A stretch of 64,000 nt of DNA, from NCBI RefSeq assembly GCF_040932435.1, contig NZ_JBFQGA010000006.1, forward strand, positions 62,001 through 126,000, read 5' to 3'. Shown here in pieces: positions 1 through 8,117 of the stretch. Within the stretch, counting starts at the first letter, position 1. Every line of letters begins with the position of its first letter. This DNA comes from Kluyvera sp040932435. GTDB lineage: Bacteria > Pseudomonadota > Gammaproteobacteria > Enterobacterales > Enterobacteriaceae. Both the position numbers and the translations under genes were made by a program. Below the pieces are notes generated by a model. It did not search any database. It was given only the letters and a program-made list of their open reading frames with translations, and was not told the origin of the DNA.

Positions 1-195
1 CATACCGTCAAGCATATTAATCACATAGGAACGATGCGCGACGTGCATTGCCGGGGCATCGGCATAGCGATCGACCGCGATCACCTCAATCCCTAAACGC
101 TGGCATTCAATCGCCACTTCCTTGCCTAACTCACCTGAACCCAGAAGCATTACGCGCGTCGCAGCAGGACGCAAAGCTGTACCTAATAACGTCAT
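1..195 (-). CDS. purT: PurT, formate-dependent GAR transformylase 2 (N-terminal part)
   Basis: Only the first 65 codons lie in the window; the rest runs off the left edge. The protein makes formylglycinamide ribonucleotide from GAR, formate and ATP in purine synthesis, in the cytosol. The N-terminus matches the pre-ATP-grasp domain of PurT, with the motif MLLGSGELGKEV near residues 16-27 and the following stretch on CQRLGIEVIAVDRYADAPAM. The start is the ATG at 193-195. A near-perfect PurR box lies about 40 bases upstream, as expected for this PurR-regulon gene. In E. coli yebG and yebF lie next to purT; here the neighbour is yebE directly. Confidence 0.95.
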   Translation of the reverse strand, partial: MTLLGTALRPAATRVMLLGSGELGKEVAIECQRLGIEVIAVDRYADAPAMHVAHRSYVINMLDGM

Positions 196-235
196 TACCT
201 ATTCCACCGTCTATCCAAAGTTTGGCGCATTATAA

Positions 236-251
236 ACGAAAACGTTTGCGT
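236..251. promoter_or_regulatory. PurR operator of purT
   Basis: The 16 bases read ACGAAAACGTTTGCGT; the reverse complement is ACGCAAACGTTTTCGT, which matches the PurR consensus ACGCAAACGTTTTCNT at every defined position. It lies 41-56 bases upstream of the purT start. Purine (hypoxanthine/guanine) bound PurR would repress purT here. Confidence 0.85.
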
Positions 252-377
252 CTGTCTCGATGGCGACAGGCTGGTGATGAAATCAGGTTAAATTTGCGCA
301 TCTTTATGCGCAGTAGACATATTCTGACATCTGCTCGCCTAGTCTAAACGACGTATACGTTTTTAACTGGAGGCTAT

Positions 378-1019
378 ATGTCAGGCTGGCTGAATCAACT
401 GCAATCCCTGCTGGGGCAAAAATCAGGCGACGGAAAAAGTGGGCTTAACCAAATGCTGGTGCCCGGCGCCATCGGTGGATTAGCGGGACTGCTGCTTACC
501 AGTAAGTCGTCGCGCAAAATGCTGGCGAAGTACGGCACCGGCGCGCTGCTGGTGGGCGGCGGGGCGGTTGCTGGGAGCGTACTGTGGAATAAGTACAAAG
601 ATAAACTGCGTACTAATCCACAAACGGAAATGAAATATGGCGAACCGGCGGCGCCGCTTGATGTGCGCACAGAGCGGTTGATTTTGGCGCTGGTTTTCGC
701 GGCTAAAAGCGATGGACATATTGATGCCAAAGAGCAGGCCGCCATTGAACAGCAATTGCGAGAAGCGGGTGTGGAGGAGCAGGGGCGAGCCCTGATTGCG
801 CAGGCTATTGAACAGCCACTCGACCCTGAACGCTTAGCACGAGACGTTCATAACGAAGAGGAAGCGCTGGAGCTTTACTTTATCAGCTGCGCCTCGATTG
901 AGATCGACCACTTTATGGAACGCAGCTATCTGAATGCGCTCGGTGATGCCCTGAAGCTGCCGGTGGAGGTACGAGAAGGTATCGAAGCAGATTTACAGCA
1001 GCAAAAACAGCAACTTTAA
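378..1019 (+). CDS. yebE: YebE, DUF533 inner-membrane protein with TerB-like domain
   Basis: A 213-residue protein that matches E. coli YebE over its length. Residues about 28-72 form a glycine/alanine/leucine-rich hydrophobic stretch that can span the membrane, and residues about 95-213 are helical and acidic and resemble the TerB-like fold (motif LVFAAKSDGHIDAKE). An AGGAGG-like site (GGAGG at 369-373) supports the ATG at 378. In E. coli the gene belongs to the CpxAR envelope-stress regulon; I saw no clear CpxR box here. The molecular function is unknown. It stands alone between purT and ptrB. Confidence 0.9.
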   Translation: MSGWLNQLQSLLGQKSGDGKSGLNQMLVPGAIGGLAGLLLTSKSSRKMLAKYGTGALLVGGGAVAGSVLWNKYKDKLRTNPQTEMKYGEPAAPLDVRTERLILALVFAAKSDGHIDAKEQAAIEQQLREAGVEEQGRALIAQAIEQPLDPERLARDVHNEEEALELYFISCASIEIDHFMERSYLNALGDALKLPVEVREGIEADLQQQKQQL

Positions 1020-1102
1020 CACGACTAATTACAGGTTTTGCTTGCATCGTCGTCTAATTTGTCCACCCTTATAGGGTGTGACTAAAACAGAAGAATAATG
1101 AG

Positions 1103-3154
1103 ATGCCACCTAAAGCAAAACGGATCCCCCACACCATGACATTGCATGGTGATACGCGCGTTGATAACTACTACTGGCTGCGTGATGACTCGCGATCCCA
1201 GCCAGCGGTGCTTGACTATTTAAAGCAGGAAAACGTCTACGGACGTGAGGCGATGTCCTCTCAGCGCAGCCTTCAGGACAGTGTTCTAAAAGAGATTATC
1301 GACCGTATACCGCCAAAAGAGGTCTCGGCGCCGTATATCAAAAATGGTTATCGCTATCGGCAGGTCTATGAGCCTGGCCGTGAGTATGCGATTTACCAGC
1401 GGCAGGCGCTCGGCGAGGACGAGTGGTCTTTGCTTATCGACGAAAACAAACGCGCCGCGCGCAGCGAATTTTATACGCTGGGCGGGCTGAATGTCGCGCC
1501 GGACAATAATCTGCTGGCGGTGACCGAAGATTTTCTCTCGCGTCGTCAGTACGGTTTGCGTATACGCCATCTGGAAAATGAAACCTGGCTATCGGAAGTG
1601 ATTGAAAACGTCTCGCCGGGTGTCGTCTGGGCCAATGATTCCCGTACGCTCTACTATGTGCGTCAGCATCCCGTTACGCTGTTGCCTTGGCAGGTGTGGC
1701 GTCACCAAATTGGCGAGCCAACGGCACATGATGAGCTGCTCTACGAAGAAGAGGACGATGCGTTTTACGTCAGCCTGCATAAAACCTCATCACGAAAATA
1801 TGTGGTCATTGCGCTATCCAGCGCGACGACCAGTGAAATGCTGCTGCTTGATGCAGATAAATCAGACGCGCAGCCGCAGGTGTTTTTACCGCGCCGTAAA
1901 GATCACGAATATAGCCTCGATCACTACCAGCACCAGTTCTACCTGCGCTCCAACCGCGACGGTAAGAACTTTGGCCTGTACCGCAGCGAAAGCTGGGAGG
2001 AGTCTGCGTGGCAACCGATTATTGCGCCGCGCGATACGGTCATGCTGGAAGACTTTACGCTTTTCCGCGACTGGTTAGTGGTTGAAGAACGTGAACAGGG
2101 ACTTATCCGTCTGCGGCAAATTCACCGCCAAGATCTGCGAGAAACGGAAATAGCGTTTGATGACCCGACTTACGTTACGTGGATAGCCTACAACCCTGAG
2201 CCGGAAACCGCCTGTCTGCGCTACGGCTACTCGTCGATGACCACGCCGGATACCCTGTTTGAGCTTGATATGGACAGCGGCGAGCGACAGGTTCTTAAAC
2301 AGCAGGAAGTGAAAGGTTTTGATGCCAGCCGCTATCGCAGTGAACGACTGTGGATCACCGCACGTGATGGCGTAAAAGTGCCGGTCTCCTTGGTTTACCG
2401 ACATGAACATTTCCGCCGCGGTAAAAATCCGCTGCTGGTGTATGGCTATGGTTCTTACGGCGCCAGTATGGATGCAGATTTCAGCAGTAGCCGTCTGAGC
2501 CTGCTCGATCGCGGTTTCGTCTTTGCGATTGCCCATATTCGCGGTGGCGGGGAGCTGGGGCAGCAGTGGTATGAAGACGGCAAATTCCTGAAAAAGAAAA
2601 ATACCTTCAACGACTACATTGACGTGTGTGATGCGCTGCTGGAACAGAAGTATGGTCATCCATCGCTGTGCTACGGCATGGGCGGCAGCGCGGGCGGTAT
2701 GTTGATGGGGACGGTGATTAACGAACGCCCAGAACTGCTGCACGGCGTGGTGGCGCAGGTGCCGTTTGTTGACGTGGTGACGACGATGCTCGATGAGTCT
2801 ATTCCCCTCACCACCGGTGAGTTCGAGGAGTGGGGCAATCCGCAAGACGAAACCTACTATCACTACATGAAGTCCTACAGTCCGTATGACAATGTCCGCC
2901 CGCAGGCGTATCCCCATTTACTGGTCACCACGGGTCTACATGATTCGCAGGTGCAGTATTGGGAACCGGCGAAGTGGGTGGCGAAGTTGCGTGAACAGAA
3001 GGTCGATGACAACCTTCTGCTGCTGTGTACCGATATGGATTCCGGACATGGTGGGAAGTCAGGGCGCTATAAAAGCTATGAAGGCGTCGCGCTGGAATAT
3101 GCGTTCCTGATCGCCCTGGCGCAAGGTACGCTGCCAGGACGTACGGATCGCTAG
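1103..3154 (+). CDS. ptrB: Oligopeptidase B (protease II)
   Basis: Cytosolic S9A serine peptidase that cuts short peptides after Arg or Lys. The 683-residue length fits E. coli PtrB (686). The N-terminal two thirds is the beta-propeller that limits substrate size; the C-terminal alpha/beta-hydrolase domain carries the nucleophile Ser529 in GGSAGG and His649 in DSGHGG, with the aspartate in GLHDSQVQYW (about residue 614), matching the family triad. It converges with exoX, whose stop codon is directly adjacent to the ptrB stop, with no obvious terminator between them. Confidence 0.97.
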   Translation: MPPKAKRIPHTMTLHGDTRVDNYYWLRDDSRSQPAVLDYLKQENVYGREAMSSQRSLQDSVLKEIIDRIPPKEVSAPYIKNGYRYRQVYEPGREYAIYQRQALGEDEWSLLIDENKRAARSEFYTLGGLNVAPDNNLLAVTEDFLSRRQYGLRIRHLENETWLSEVIENVSPGVVWANDSRTLYYVRQHPVTLLPWQVWRHQIGEPTAHDELLYEEEDDAFYVSLHKTSSRKYVVIALSSATTSEMLLLDADKSDAQPQVFLPRRKDHEYSLDHYQHQFYLRSNRDGKNFGLYRSESWEESAWQPIIAPRDTVMLEDFTLFRDWLVVEEREQGLIRLRQIHRQDLRETEIAFDDPTYVTWIAYNPEPETACLRYGYSSMTTPDTLFELDMDSGERQVLKQQEVKGFDASRYRSERLWITARDGVKVPVSLVYRHEHFRRGKNPLLVYGYGSYGASMDADFSSSRLSLLDRGFVFAIAHIRGGGELGQQWYEDGKFLKKKNTFNDYIDVCDALLEQKYGHPSLCYGMGGSAGGMLMGTVINERPELLHGVVAQVPFVDVVTTMLDESIPLTTGEFEEWGNPQDETYYHYMKSYSPYDNVRPQAYPHLLVTTGLHDSQVQYWEPAKWVAKLREQKVDDNLLLLCTDMDSGHGGKSGRYKSYEGVALEYAFLIALAQGTLPGRTDR

Positions 3155-3814
3155 CTACTTATCAAGATAGTGCTTTAAGGTCAGGCGCAGTTCCGGGCTC
3201 ATGCGGTCAAGGTTGTTGAATAACCAACGCAGGTAGCCCGGATCGTCCTTAGCGATATCCGCCACCTCTTGCCCACGGTATTTACCGAAGGTAAAGGTGC
3301 GCAGCAACGCCGGACGCCCGGTAACATCAACCATCTGCTCTGCGGTCCAACCAGAGACCTGCATAATATCCACCAACAGCGCGGCGGTGATGTAACAGTC
3401 GTACAGCGCGCGGTGGTGGTGCAAGCCCGGTGGCGTAGCGATGCTGAGCTTACGCGACTTATACAGCGCCATATTACTGTATTTAATTCCCGGCCACAGA
3501 CGACGCGCCATCTTCATGGTGCAAATCCATTCACCGTCCATTTCCGGCAGGACGCGTCTGTCGAAGCTGGCGTTATGCGCCACGTACCAAGGGCTCCCCT
3601 GATAGAAAGGCACCACCTCTTCAATCCACGGCTTATCAGCGACCATTTCTTCGGTGATGTGGTGGATAGCCATCGCCTGCGCGCTGATAGGGCGATCGGG
3701 GCGAACCAGATGGCTCATAGGATTAACTATTTTACCGTCAACAACGTCGACGGAGGCTATCTCAACGACGCCTCCTTGTAAGTCGCAGGTTTCGGTATCA
3801 ATTACGCGCAGCAT
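3155..3814 (-). CDS. exoX: Exodeoxyribonuclease X
   Basis: A 3'-5' DEDDh exonuclease on single- and double-stranded DNA, involved in mismatch repair and recombination. Motif I is IDTETC (Asp6, Glu8), motif II is in AHNASFDRR, and motif III is HHHRALYDC. I chose the ATG at 3814, which gives 219 residues starting MLRVIDTE, as in E. coli ExoX (220). An in-frame upstream start would add 18 residues with no homology and would run into yobB. It lies 23 bases downstream of yobB and probably shares its transcript. Confidence 0.95.
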   Translation of the reverse strand: MLRVIDTETCDLQGGVVEIASVDVVDGKIVNPMSHLVRPDRPISAQAMAIHHITEEMVADKPWIEEVVPFYQGSPWYVAHNASFDRRVLPEMDGEWICTMKMARRLWPGIKYSNMALYKSRKLSIATPPGLHHHRALYDCYITAALLVDIMQVSGWTAEQMVDVTGRPALLRTFTFGKYRGQEVADIAKDDPGYLRWLFNNLDRMSPELRLTLKHYLDK

Positions 3815-3837
3815 GGCTAACTCCGGGCCAAAAACAA

Positions 3838-4506
3838 CTAGCGTAAAGGAATGATCTCGCCTTGCCAACCCTGAGCGTTTTTTCTGCCCGTTAACAGCAA
3901 TTCGCCGCCATCGGCGCGCACGATAAGTTGACCTCGTTCATCCCATAATGCGCTGCCGCCGGAAAAGGATCCGTTGGCGTAATTCGATTTCAATACGGCA
4001 ATAGCGTATTTGTGAGCAAAGCGCTGTAAACGGTCGGTAGTGCGCTGCTGTTGAGGTTCAGCCATTGAACTGACGGTCGCGAGCAGTGAGGCCTGCGATG
4101 AGAGGCCGCAGTCTTCTTGATTAAGTTCGAACACGCTAATTGTGTCGGACTCTGGCGCAAGGCAGGTGCCGTGTCCCTGATGGTGCTTGGTGGGCTGCGC
4201 ATTGTCCGGATTAAAAATCACGATTCCCTTTACCCGTGTCCCACTTTTGTCTACTGGCAGTCCGGCGATAATCGTCATCTGGTAACGCTTTGCCGCCTCG
4301 CGCAGCGGTTGCAGCGCAACGTCGCACGGTGGCGCAGGCAGCGCTTGATCATCATCAGGGCCGGTGAGCGACAACTCCGGGAATATTAAGACCTTGCAGG
4401 CCTGTTCGGCTGCGGCGTCGATAAAACGGAGATGGTGGGTGATGTTCTCTGCGACATCCCCTTTACGAGGCGCGTATTGCGCTGCAGCAATAGTCCATAT
4501 CAGCAT
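3838..4506 (-). CDS. yobB: YobB, carbon-nitrogen hydrolase (nitrilase) superfamily protein
   Basis: A 222-residue protein homologous to E. coli YobB. The nitrilase-fold hallmark is visible: the glutamate motif LIFPELSLTG (Glu44) and the late GGSALWDERGQ stretch typical of the family. The cysteine motif is unusual: where active enzymes carry a C-Y/A-D-x-R/x-F-P context, this protein has EDCGLSSQASL, and the region is short. The lysine may be the one in QPTKHHQ. The start at 4506 (MLIWTIAAAQY) fits the family; an in-frame start 6 codons upstream is less likely. It is upstream of exoX in the same direction. The substrate is unknown. Confidence 0.85.
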   Translation of the reverse strand: MLIWTIAAAQYAPRKGDVAENITHHLRFIDAAAEQACKVLIFPELSLTGPDDDQALPAPPCDVALQPLREAAKRYQMTIIAGLPVDKSGTRVKGIVIFNPDNAQPTKHHQGHGTCLAPESDTISVFELNQEDCGLSSQASLLATVSSMAEPQQQRTTDRLQRFAHKYAIAVLKSNYANGSFSGGSALWDERGQLIVRADGGELLLTGRKNAQGWQGEIIPLR

Positions 4507-4596
4507 AGTTGCATCCTTCAACACGATGAATTGGGCTTTTATTCTGCTTAATAGTAGCGGGTTGTTTGTAAAATAGTGTCACTAGCGGGTGAAAAA

Positions 4597-4827
4597 TTAT
4601 TTCGACTTTGGCTCGTACGGCAGACGAGAAAGATTAATGGAGGCCAAACGATGAGCGATGAGTCTTTCGCGAAACCAGTTACGCAAGTGCTCTGGCTGTT
4701 CGCGTTCCACAACTTCCGCCACCACGGGCATGTTGTAGCGTTCTTTGAAGGCGACGCCAGCGGCGGCCAAATCAACGTTCACTTTGTCCATTTCGTCTTG
4801 TGGTAGTTGAGCCAGGTTGGTTTGCAT
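4597..4827 (-). CDS. holE: DNA polymerase III theta subunit
   Basis: Small helical subunit of the polymerase III core that binds and stabilises the epsilon proofreading subunit. The 76-residue product matches E. coli HolE almost throughout (EMDKVNVDLAAAGVAFKERY, then EREQPEHLRNWFRERLIAH). I placed the start at the ATG at 4827 (MQTNLAQL), giving the family length, with a GGAGAAA ribosome site just upstream; a start 9 codons further up would add MRRYSKEKL, which has no match. It precedes yobB-exoX on the same strand with a 90-base gap. Confidence 0.95.
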   Translation of the reverse strand: MQTNLAQLPQDEMDKVNVDLAAAGVAFKERYNMPVVAEVVEREQPEHLRNWFRERLIAHRLASINLSRLPYEPKSK

Positions 4828-4965
4828 GAGTTTCTCCTTTGAGTACCGGCGCAAAAGTTACTAAGAGTATCGCAAAATGGCAAGTCCATAGGGTGCTCAT
4901 CTCGACTCATGCATTATACAGCGTTATTCTTTGAATTAGATTGATAACAAAAAGGAATGATGGAA

Positions 4966-5340
4966 ATGAAATTCACCACGCCTCGCGCATTTTGTACCAC
5001 GCTGTTCGCGTTAACTGTTTTGAGTTCATCGCCGGTGTGGGCCCATGCCCATTTAGAGAAACAATCACCGCCGGAAAATTCACAAACGAGTCCTTCGCCT
5101 CAGGCGCTAACGTTAAATTTCTCGGAAGGCATCGAGGCGAACTTTAGCGGCGTGACGGTAAAAGATGCGGACGGAAAGACGATTCCGATTGGGAAAGCGG
5201 CGCGCAGCGAGAGTGATAAGACGCAGCTTGTCGTTCCATTGCCGGAGGCGCTGGCATCCGGACTGTATACCGTTGAGTGGCATGTGGTTTCGGTTGATGG
5301 GCATAAAACCAAAGGCCAGTATCAATTTAGCGTGAAGTAA
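4966..5340 (+). CDS. yobA: CopC-family periplasmic copper-binding protein YobA
   Basis: A secreted CopC domain protein of 124 residues, as in E. coli YobA. A signal peptide (residues about 1-24, ending VWA) is followed by HAHLEKQSPP, the N-terminal histidine brace of the CopC family, and the C-terminal EWHVVSVDGHKTKG carries the second copper-ligand histidine. Three in-frame ATGs occur at 4957, 4960 and 4966; the AAGGA at 4952-4956 is well spaced only from 4966, and this gives the family length. It is followed after two bases by yebZ; the three genes yobA-yebZ-yebY form an operon for copper handling in the periplasm. Confidence 0.93.
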   Translation: MKFTTPRAFCTTLFALTVLSSSPVWAHAHLEKQSPPENSQTSPSPQALTLNFSEGIEANFSGVTVKDADGKTIPIGKAARSESDKTQLVVPLPEALASGLYTVEWHVVSVDGHKTKGQYQFSVK

Positions 5341-5342
5341 CT

Positions 5343-6212
5343 ATGCTGAGCGCACTCTATATTGGGTTACGGTTCATCCACTTCGCTTCGCTGATGATGG
5401 CGTTTGGTTGTACGCTTTACGCCGGCTGGTGGGCTCCATCTGCGCTACGTCGTCTCCTTATCCAGCGTTTTTCGTTCATTCTGCATGCCTCGCTGTTATT
5501 GGCGCTGATTTCCGCAATGTTGATGCTGATGGTGCAGGGCGGTCTGATGGGCAACGGCTGGTCAGATACTTGGCAGCCAGCTATTTGGCAAGCGGTGCTG
5601 CAAACGCAGTTTGGTAGCGTGTGGTTATGGCAAATTGTTCTGTCCTGGGTTACGGTCGGCGTGCTGTGGGTGCGGCCACGACGGATGATGCGGCGGCTTT
5701 TGCTTCTGTGCGTCGCACAGTTTATCCTGCTGGCCGGCGTTGGGCATGCCGCGATGGCGGATGGTGCGTTGGGCGCATTGCAGCGAATTAATCACGCCGT
5801 TCACCTGCTCTTTGCGAGCGCGTGGGTTGGTGGGCTCGTTCCGTTCCTTTACTGCCTGCGCCTCGCGAAAGGCCGCTGGCGAAAGCTTGCCATCAGCACA
5901 ATGATGCGTTACTCCCGCTACGGTCATCTTGCTGTTGCCGGGGCAATCGCTACGGGGCTTGTCAACGCGTGGCTGATTCAGGGAGGATTGACGACCGCAA
6001 CTGCCTATGGCATTGCACTGTGGGTGAAATGCGGACTTGTCGGGCTGATGGTGGCGATAGCGTTGGTGAATCGCTATCTGTTGGTGCCGCGAATGTCGGC
6101 AACCGATTCGCGGGTTCAACAGATTTTTCTAAGAACTACGCAGGCTGAAATTGTTTTGGGGGCTCTGGTGCTGGTGTGCGTGAGCGTATTCGCCACCTGG
6201 GAACCCTTTTGA
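5343..6212 (+). CDS. yebZ: CopD-family inner-membrane copper protein YebZ
   Basis: A 289-residue polytopic membrane protein with about eight hydrophobic helices, matching E. coli YebZ (290) and the CopD/PcoD family that works with CopC in copper uptake or tolerance. Conserved histidines are seen in RFIHFASLMMAFG near the N-terminus and in INHAVHLLFASAWVGG in the middle. It starts two bases after the yobA stop and is followed 15 bases later by yebY, so the three genes are translated as one unit. The transport direction and exact role are not settled in the family. Confidence 0.93.
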   Translation: MLSALYIGLRFIHFASLMMAFGCTLYAGWWAPSALRRLLIQRFSFILHASLLLALISAMLMLMVQGGLMGNGWSDTWQPAIWQAVLQTQFGSVWLWQIVLSWVTVGVLWVRPRRMMRRLLLLCVAQFILLAGVGHAAMADGALGALQRINHAVHLLFASAWVGGLVPFLYCLRLAKGRWRKLAISTMMRYSRYGHLAVAGAIATGLVNAWLIQGGLTTATAYGIALWVKCGLVGLMVAIALVNRYLLVPRMSATDSRVQQIFLRTTQAEIVLGALVLVCVSVFATWEPF

Positions 6213-6227
6213 TCAAATGGCGAAACT

Positions 6228-6563
6228 ATGAAAAAAACGATTATTTCTTTGTTGTTACTCACGGTCTCTGGCTCTGCGCTAGCAGCACAGGTGATTACCG
6301 TAAGCCGTTTCGAGGTGGGTAAAGATAAGTGGGCATTTAATCGCGAAGAGGTCATGCTGACCTGTCGCGCAGGTAATGCGCTATATGTCATCAACCCAAG
6401 CACGTTGGTGCAGTATCCGTTAAACGATATCGCTCAGGAGCAGGTAAAAGCGGGCAAAACGAAGGCCCAACCGCTGAGCATCATTCAGATTGACGACCCG
6501 CAGAAGCCCGGTGTGAAAATGAGCCTAGCTCCGTTTATCGAACGCGCCGAGAAATTGTGCTAA
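6228..6563 (+). CDS. yebY: YebY, DUF2511 periplasmic protein
   Basis: A 111-residue exported protein homologous to E. coli YebY (113). The signal peptide is MKKTIISLLLLTVSGSALA, and the mature part carries the DUF2511 sequence with two cysteines (in MLTCRAGNALY and the C-terminal LC). It closes the yobA-yebZ-yebY operon and is followed by a strong hairpin at 6591-6634. A periplasmic accessory role in copper handling is inferred from the operon only. Confidence 0.9.
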   Translation: MKKTIISLLLLTVSGSALAAQVITVSRFEVGKDKWAFNREEVMLTCRAGNALYVINPSTLVQYPLNDIAQEQVKAGKTKAQPLSIIQIDDPQKPGVKMSLAPFIERAEKLC

Positions 6564-6590
6564 TTCATAGACTAACTGTCTAATAGACAA

Positions 6591-6634
6591 TAAAAAACCG
6601 CAATCATTCACCGGGAATGGCTGCGGTTTTTTTT
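6591..6634. terminator. Bidirectional terminator between yebY and ryeA
   Basis: The arms AAAAACCGCA and TGCGGTTTTT pair, with a loop of about 20 bases, and runs of T follow on the plus strand (8 T) and of A precede it, so it can end yebY transcription on the plus strand and the RyeA sRNA on the minus strand. Confidence 0.8.
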
Positions 6635-6860
6635 ATCGTATGCCGTTTATTTGACGAAATTTTTCGGCTCACAGAGTCTGCGGACTGGAAAACCTGTCAC
6701 GGTCATCTATTCTTATAAAGCAAGGCGATTGAGCCTGCATTAATGCCAACTTTTAGCGCACGGCTCTCTCCCAAGAGCCATTTCCCTGGACCGAATACAG
6801 GAATCGTATTCGGTCTCTTTTTATTCCCCTTTATAATCCAATTGGTTACAAGGGTCAGTC
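6592..6860 (-). ncRNA. ryeA: RyeA (SraC) antisense RNA, probable
   Basis: In E. coli RyeA is a roughly 250-base RNA on the opposite strand that covers SdsR completely. Here the minus strand across SdsR ends in the hairpin at 6591-6634 with a terminal T run, at the distance expected for the RyeA 3' end. The 5' end is estimated from the E. coli arrangement and not read from a clear promoter, so the right boundary is approximate. Confidence 0.5.
6720..6822 (+). ncRNA. sdsR: SdsR (RyeB) small RNA
   Basis: The 103 bases are nearly identical to enterobacterial SdsR, including the 5' end GCAAGGCGATTGAGCCTGC, the middle GCACGGCTCTCTCCCAAGAG and the terminator hairpin ACCGAATAC / GTATTCGGT followed by TCTTTTT. 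A sigma-S type -10 (CTATTCT at 6707-6713) lies 7 bases upstream of the 5' end. SdsR is a sigma-S dependent, Hfq-bound RNA of stationary phase that represses ompD, tolC, mutS and others in Salmonella and E. coli. Its place next to yebY is conserved. Confidence 0.95.
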
Positions 6861-7713
6861 CGAAATTTACGAATCCCTCCGCTTCGGTCTTTTTGTTTAT
6901 ATCACAACCAATTTCGATTTAACATTTCTTTTACAGGGAAAATTAAGGTATCGCGTAAGCTTTTCGTCTCTCTCGTCCTAGCACATCTTCGTCGTGTTCC
7001 CCGATGTAAGGCCTAACCATCGGTGGGCAAGCTTTCAACTGAGTTTTTTTTCTGGAGGAAGCACACGAAGGCGGGTGCTGAATACGGTAATGAACGCGCA
7101 CTCTGCTACCCAGAGACTGGCACAAGCAATTCTAGTTAAATTGATGCAGCGCCAGTTTGCGAGAGCATGTGGCAAAGGCATTTTTTGACTTGAAGCAAAT
7201 GCGCTCAAATATGTCCCATCATACTGTTTAATATATATAAATATTTGAATTACACACCTTCTTATTCCATGTGGTTATTTTAATGTCGTTACATAACATC
7301 ATTTAAATATATGTGGGAACTCAACATTTATGAAAAATCTGAAAATGATGTTTTTTCATGTTACTACACAGTTAAAATTAATTGATTGATATCAAAGGGT
7401 TTTTGTTACAAATCCGCATAAAATTAGGGGGTGTTGAGCAAAAAAAATAAAAAAGAGCTTGTTTCTTTTTTGTTAATTCAAATGGGTCATTGTGTTTCAA
7501 TTGGCTCTTATTTGGATTAATGAATTATAATGCTGTTAATATGTGGGATTATATTCTTTGTTATTTAATTTTATTGGTTGAAAAAACTGAGTGACCTGTC
7601 CGATTGTCGTGTTTTTTTTGTGGGTTTAGAATTTTAAAAAGCACATAGGTATGGTGAGTTACTTAGAGGTTGCTGCTGTTTACTGCGAGTCCGCATTAGA
7701 AAGGAGAATTTGA
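6861..7713. other. Left border of accessory block A; no convincing gene
   Basis: From 6861 to about 7190 the composition is mixed and holds two overlapping short open frames on opposite strands (6943-7125 minus, 6994-7188 plus) that I do not recognise; they may be a decayed gene. From about 7190 to 7713 the DNA is strongly AT-rich, with long A and T runs, as in H-NS-silenced promoters of horizontally acquired genes. The promoter for the regulator at 7714 should lie here. E. coli has pphA in the equivalent place; no trace of it is visible. Confidence 0.5.
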
Positions 7714-8076
7714 GTGCCGGTAATGAAGCTGTATGGATACACATTATTCGGTAATCTTGAGTACAGAATAAATACTCGCCAGCTAATTAATGTTAAGAAT
7801 GGAAAAGTAAAGAAAATATCAGACACGAAGGCAAGGTTTCTAGAGTTCATTCTTTCTAATTCGAATGGAGGCTACCTTCATGATGAAGATATTATTTTTC
7901 ACGTATGGGAAAAATATGAAATGAGTGGTTCACGATCACAACTTTCAAACACAATAAAAAGTTTAAATATGGATTTTTTGAATGTTGGCTTCAATAAAAA
8001 ACTCGTCACTTGGTATACCAAGCATACATACTTCATCGATTTGGATGAAGTAAAACGTTGCTATGTAGAAGTGTAA
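7714..8076 (+). CDS. Winged-helix (OmpR/CadC-type) regulator, left copy
   Basis: A 120-residue protein whose whole length resembles the OmpR/PhoB-type DNA-binding winged helix (LYGYTLFGNLEYRI as the N-terminal beta-strands, TKARFLEFIL as the first helix, then DEDIIFHVWEKY and SQLSNTIKSLNMDF as recognition region, and TYFID as wing). There is no membrane segment or receiver domain. GTG is the likely start: AAGGAG at 7701-7706 sits 7 bases before it, while the next ATG is 16 bases away. It is the first gene of a regulator pair upstream of the fimbrial genes and is paralogous to the product of 15545-15913. It resembles the YqeI-type partner of YqeH in arrangement. Target genes are inferred to be the fimbrial operon. 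Confidence 0.7.
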   Translation: MPVMKLYGYTLFGNLEYRINTRQLINVKNGKVKKISDTKARFLEFILSNSNGGYLHDEDIIFHVWEKYEMSGSRSQLSNTIKSLNMDFLNVGFNKKLVTWYTKHTYFIDLDEVKRCYVEV

Positions 8077-8117
8077 TTATTATATGGTGAGTACTTTTAA
8101 TAAAAGGATTGTTCTGG

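Noticed and set aside
2075..2917. 280-codon open frame antisense to ptrB
   Set aside because: It is a by-product of codon bias in ptrB, which is a complete conserved gene.
6943..7188. Overlapping open frames of 60 and 64 codons on opposite strands
   Set aside because: No ribosome site, no recognisable homology, and mutual overlap; treated as possible decayed DNA.
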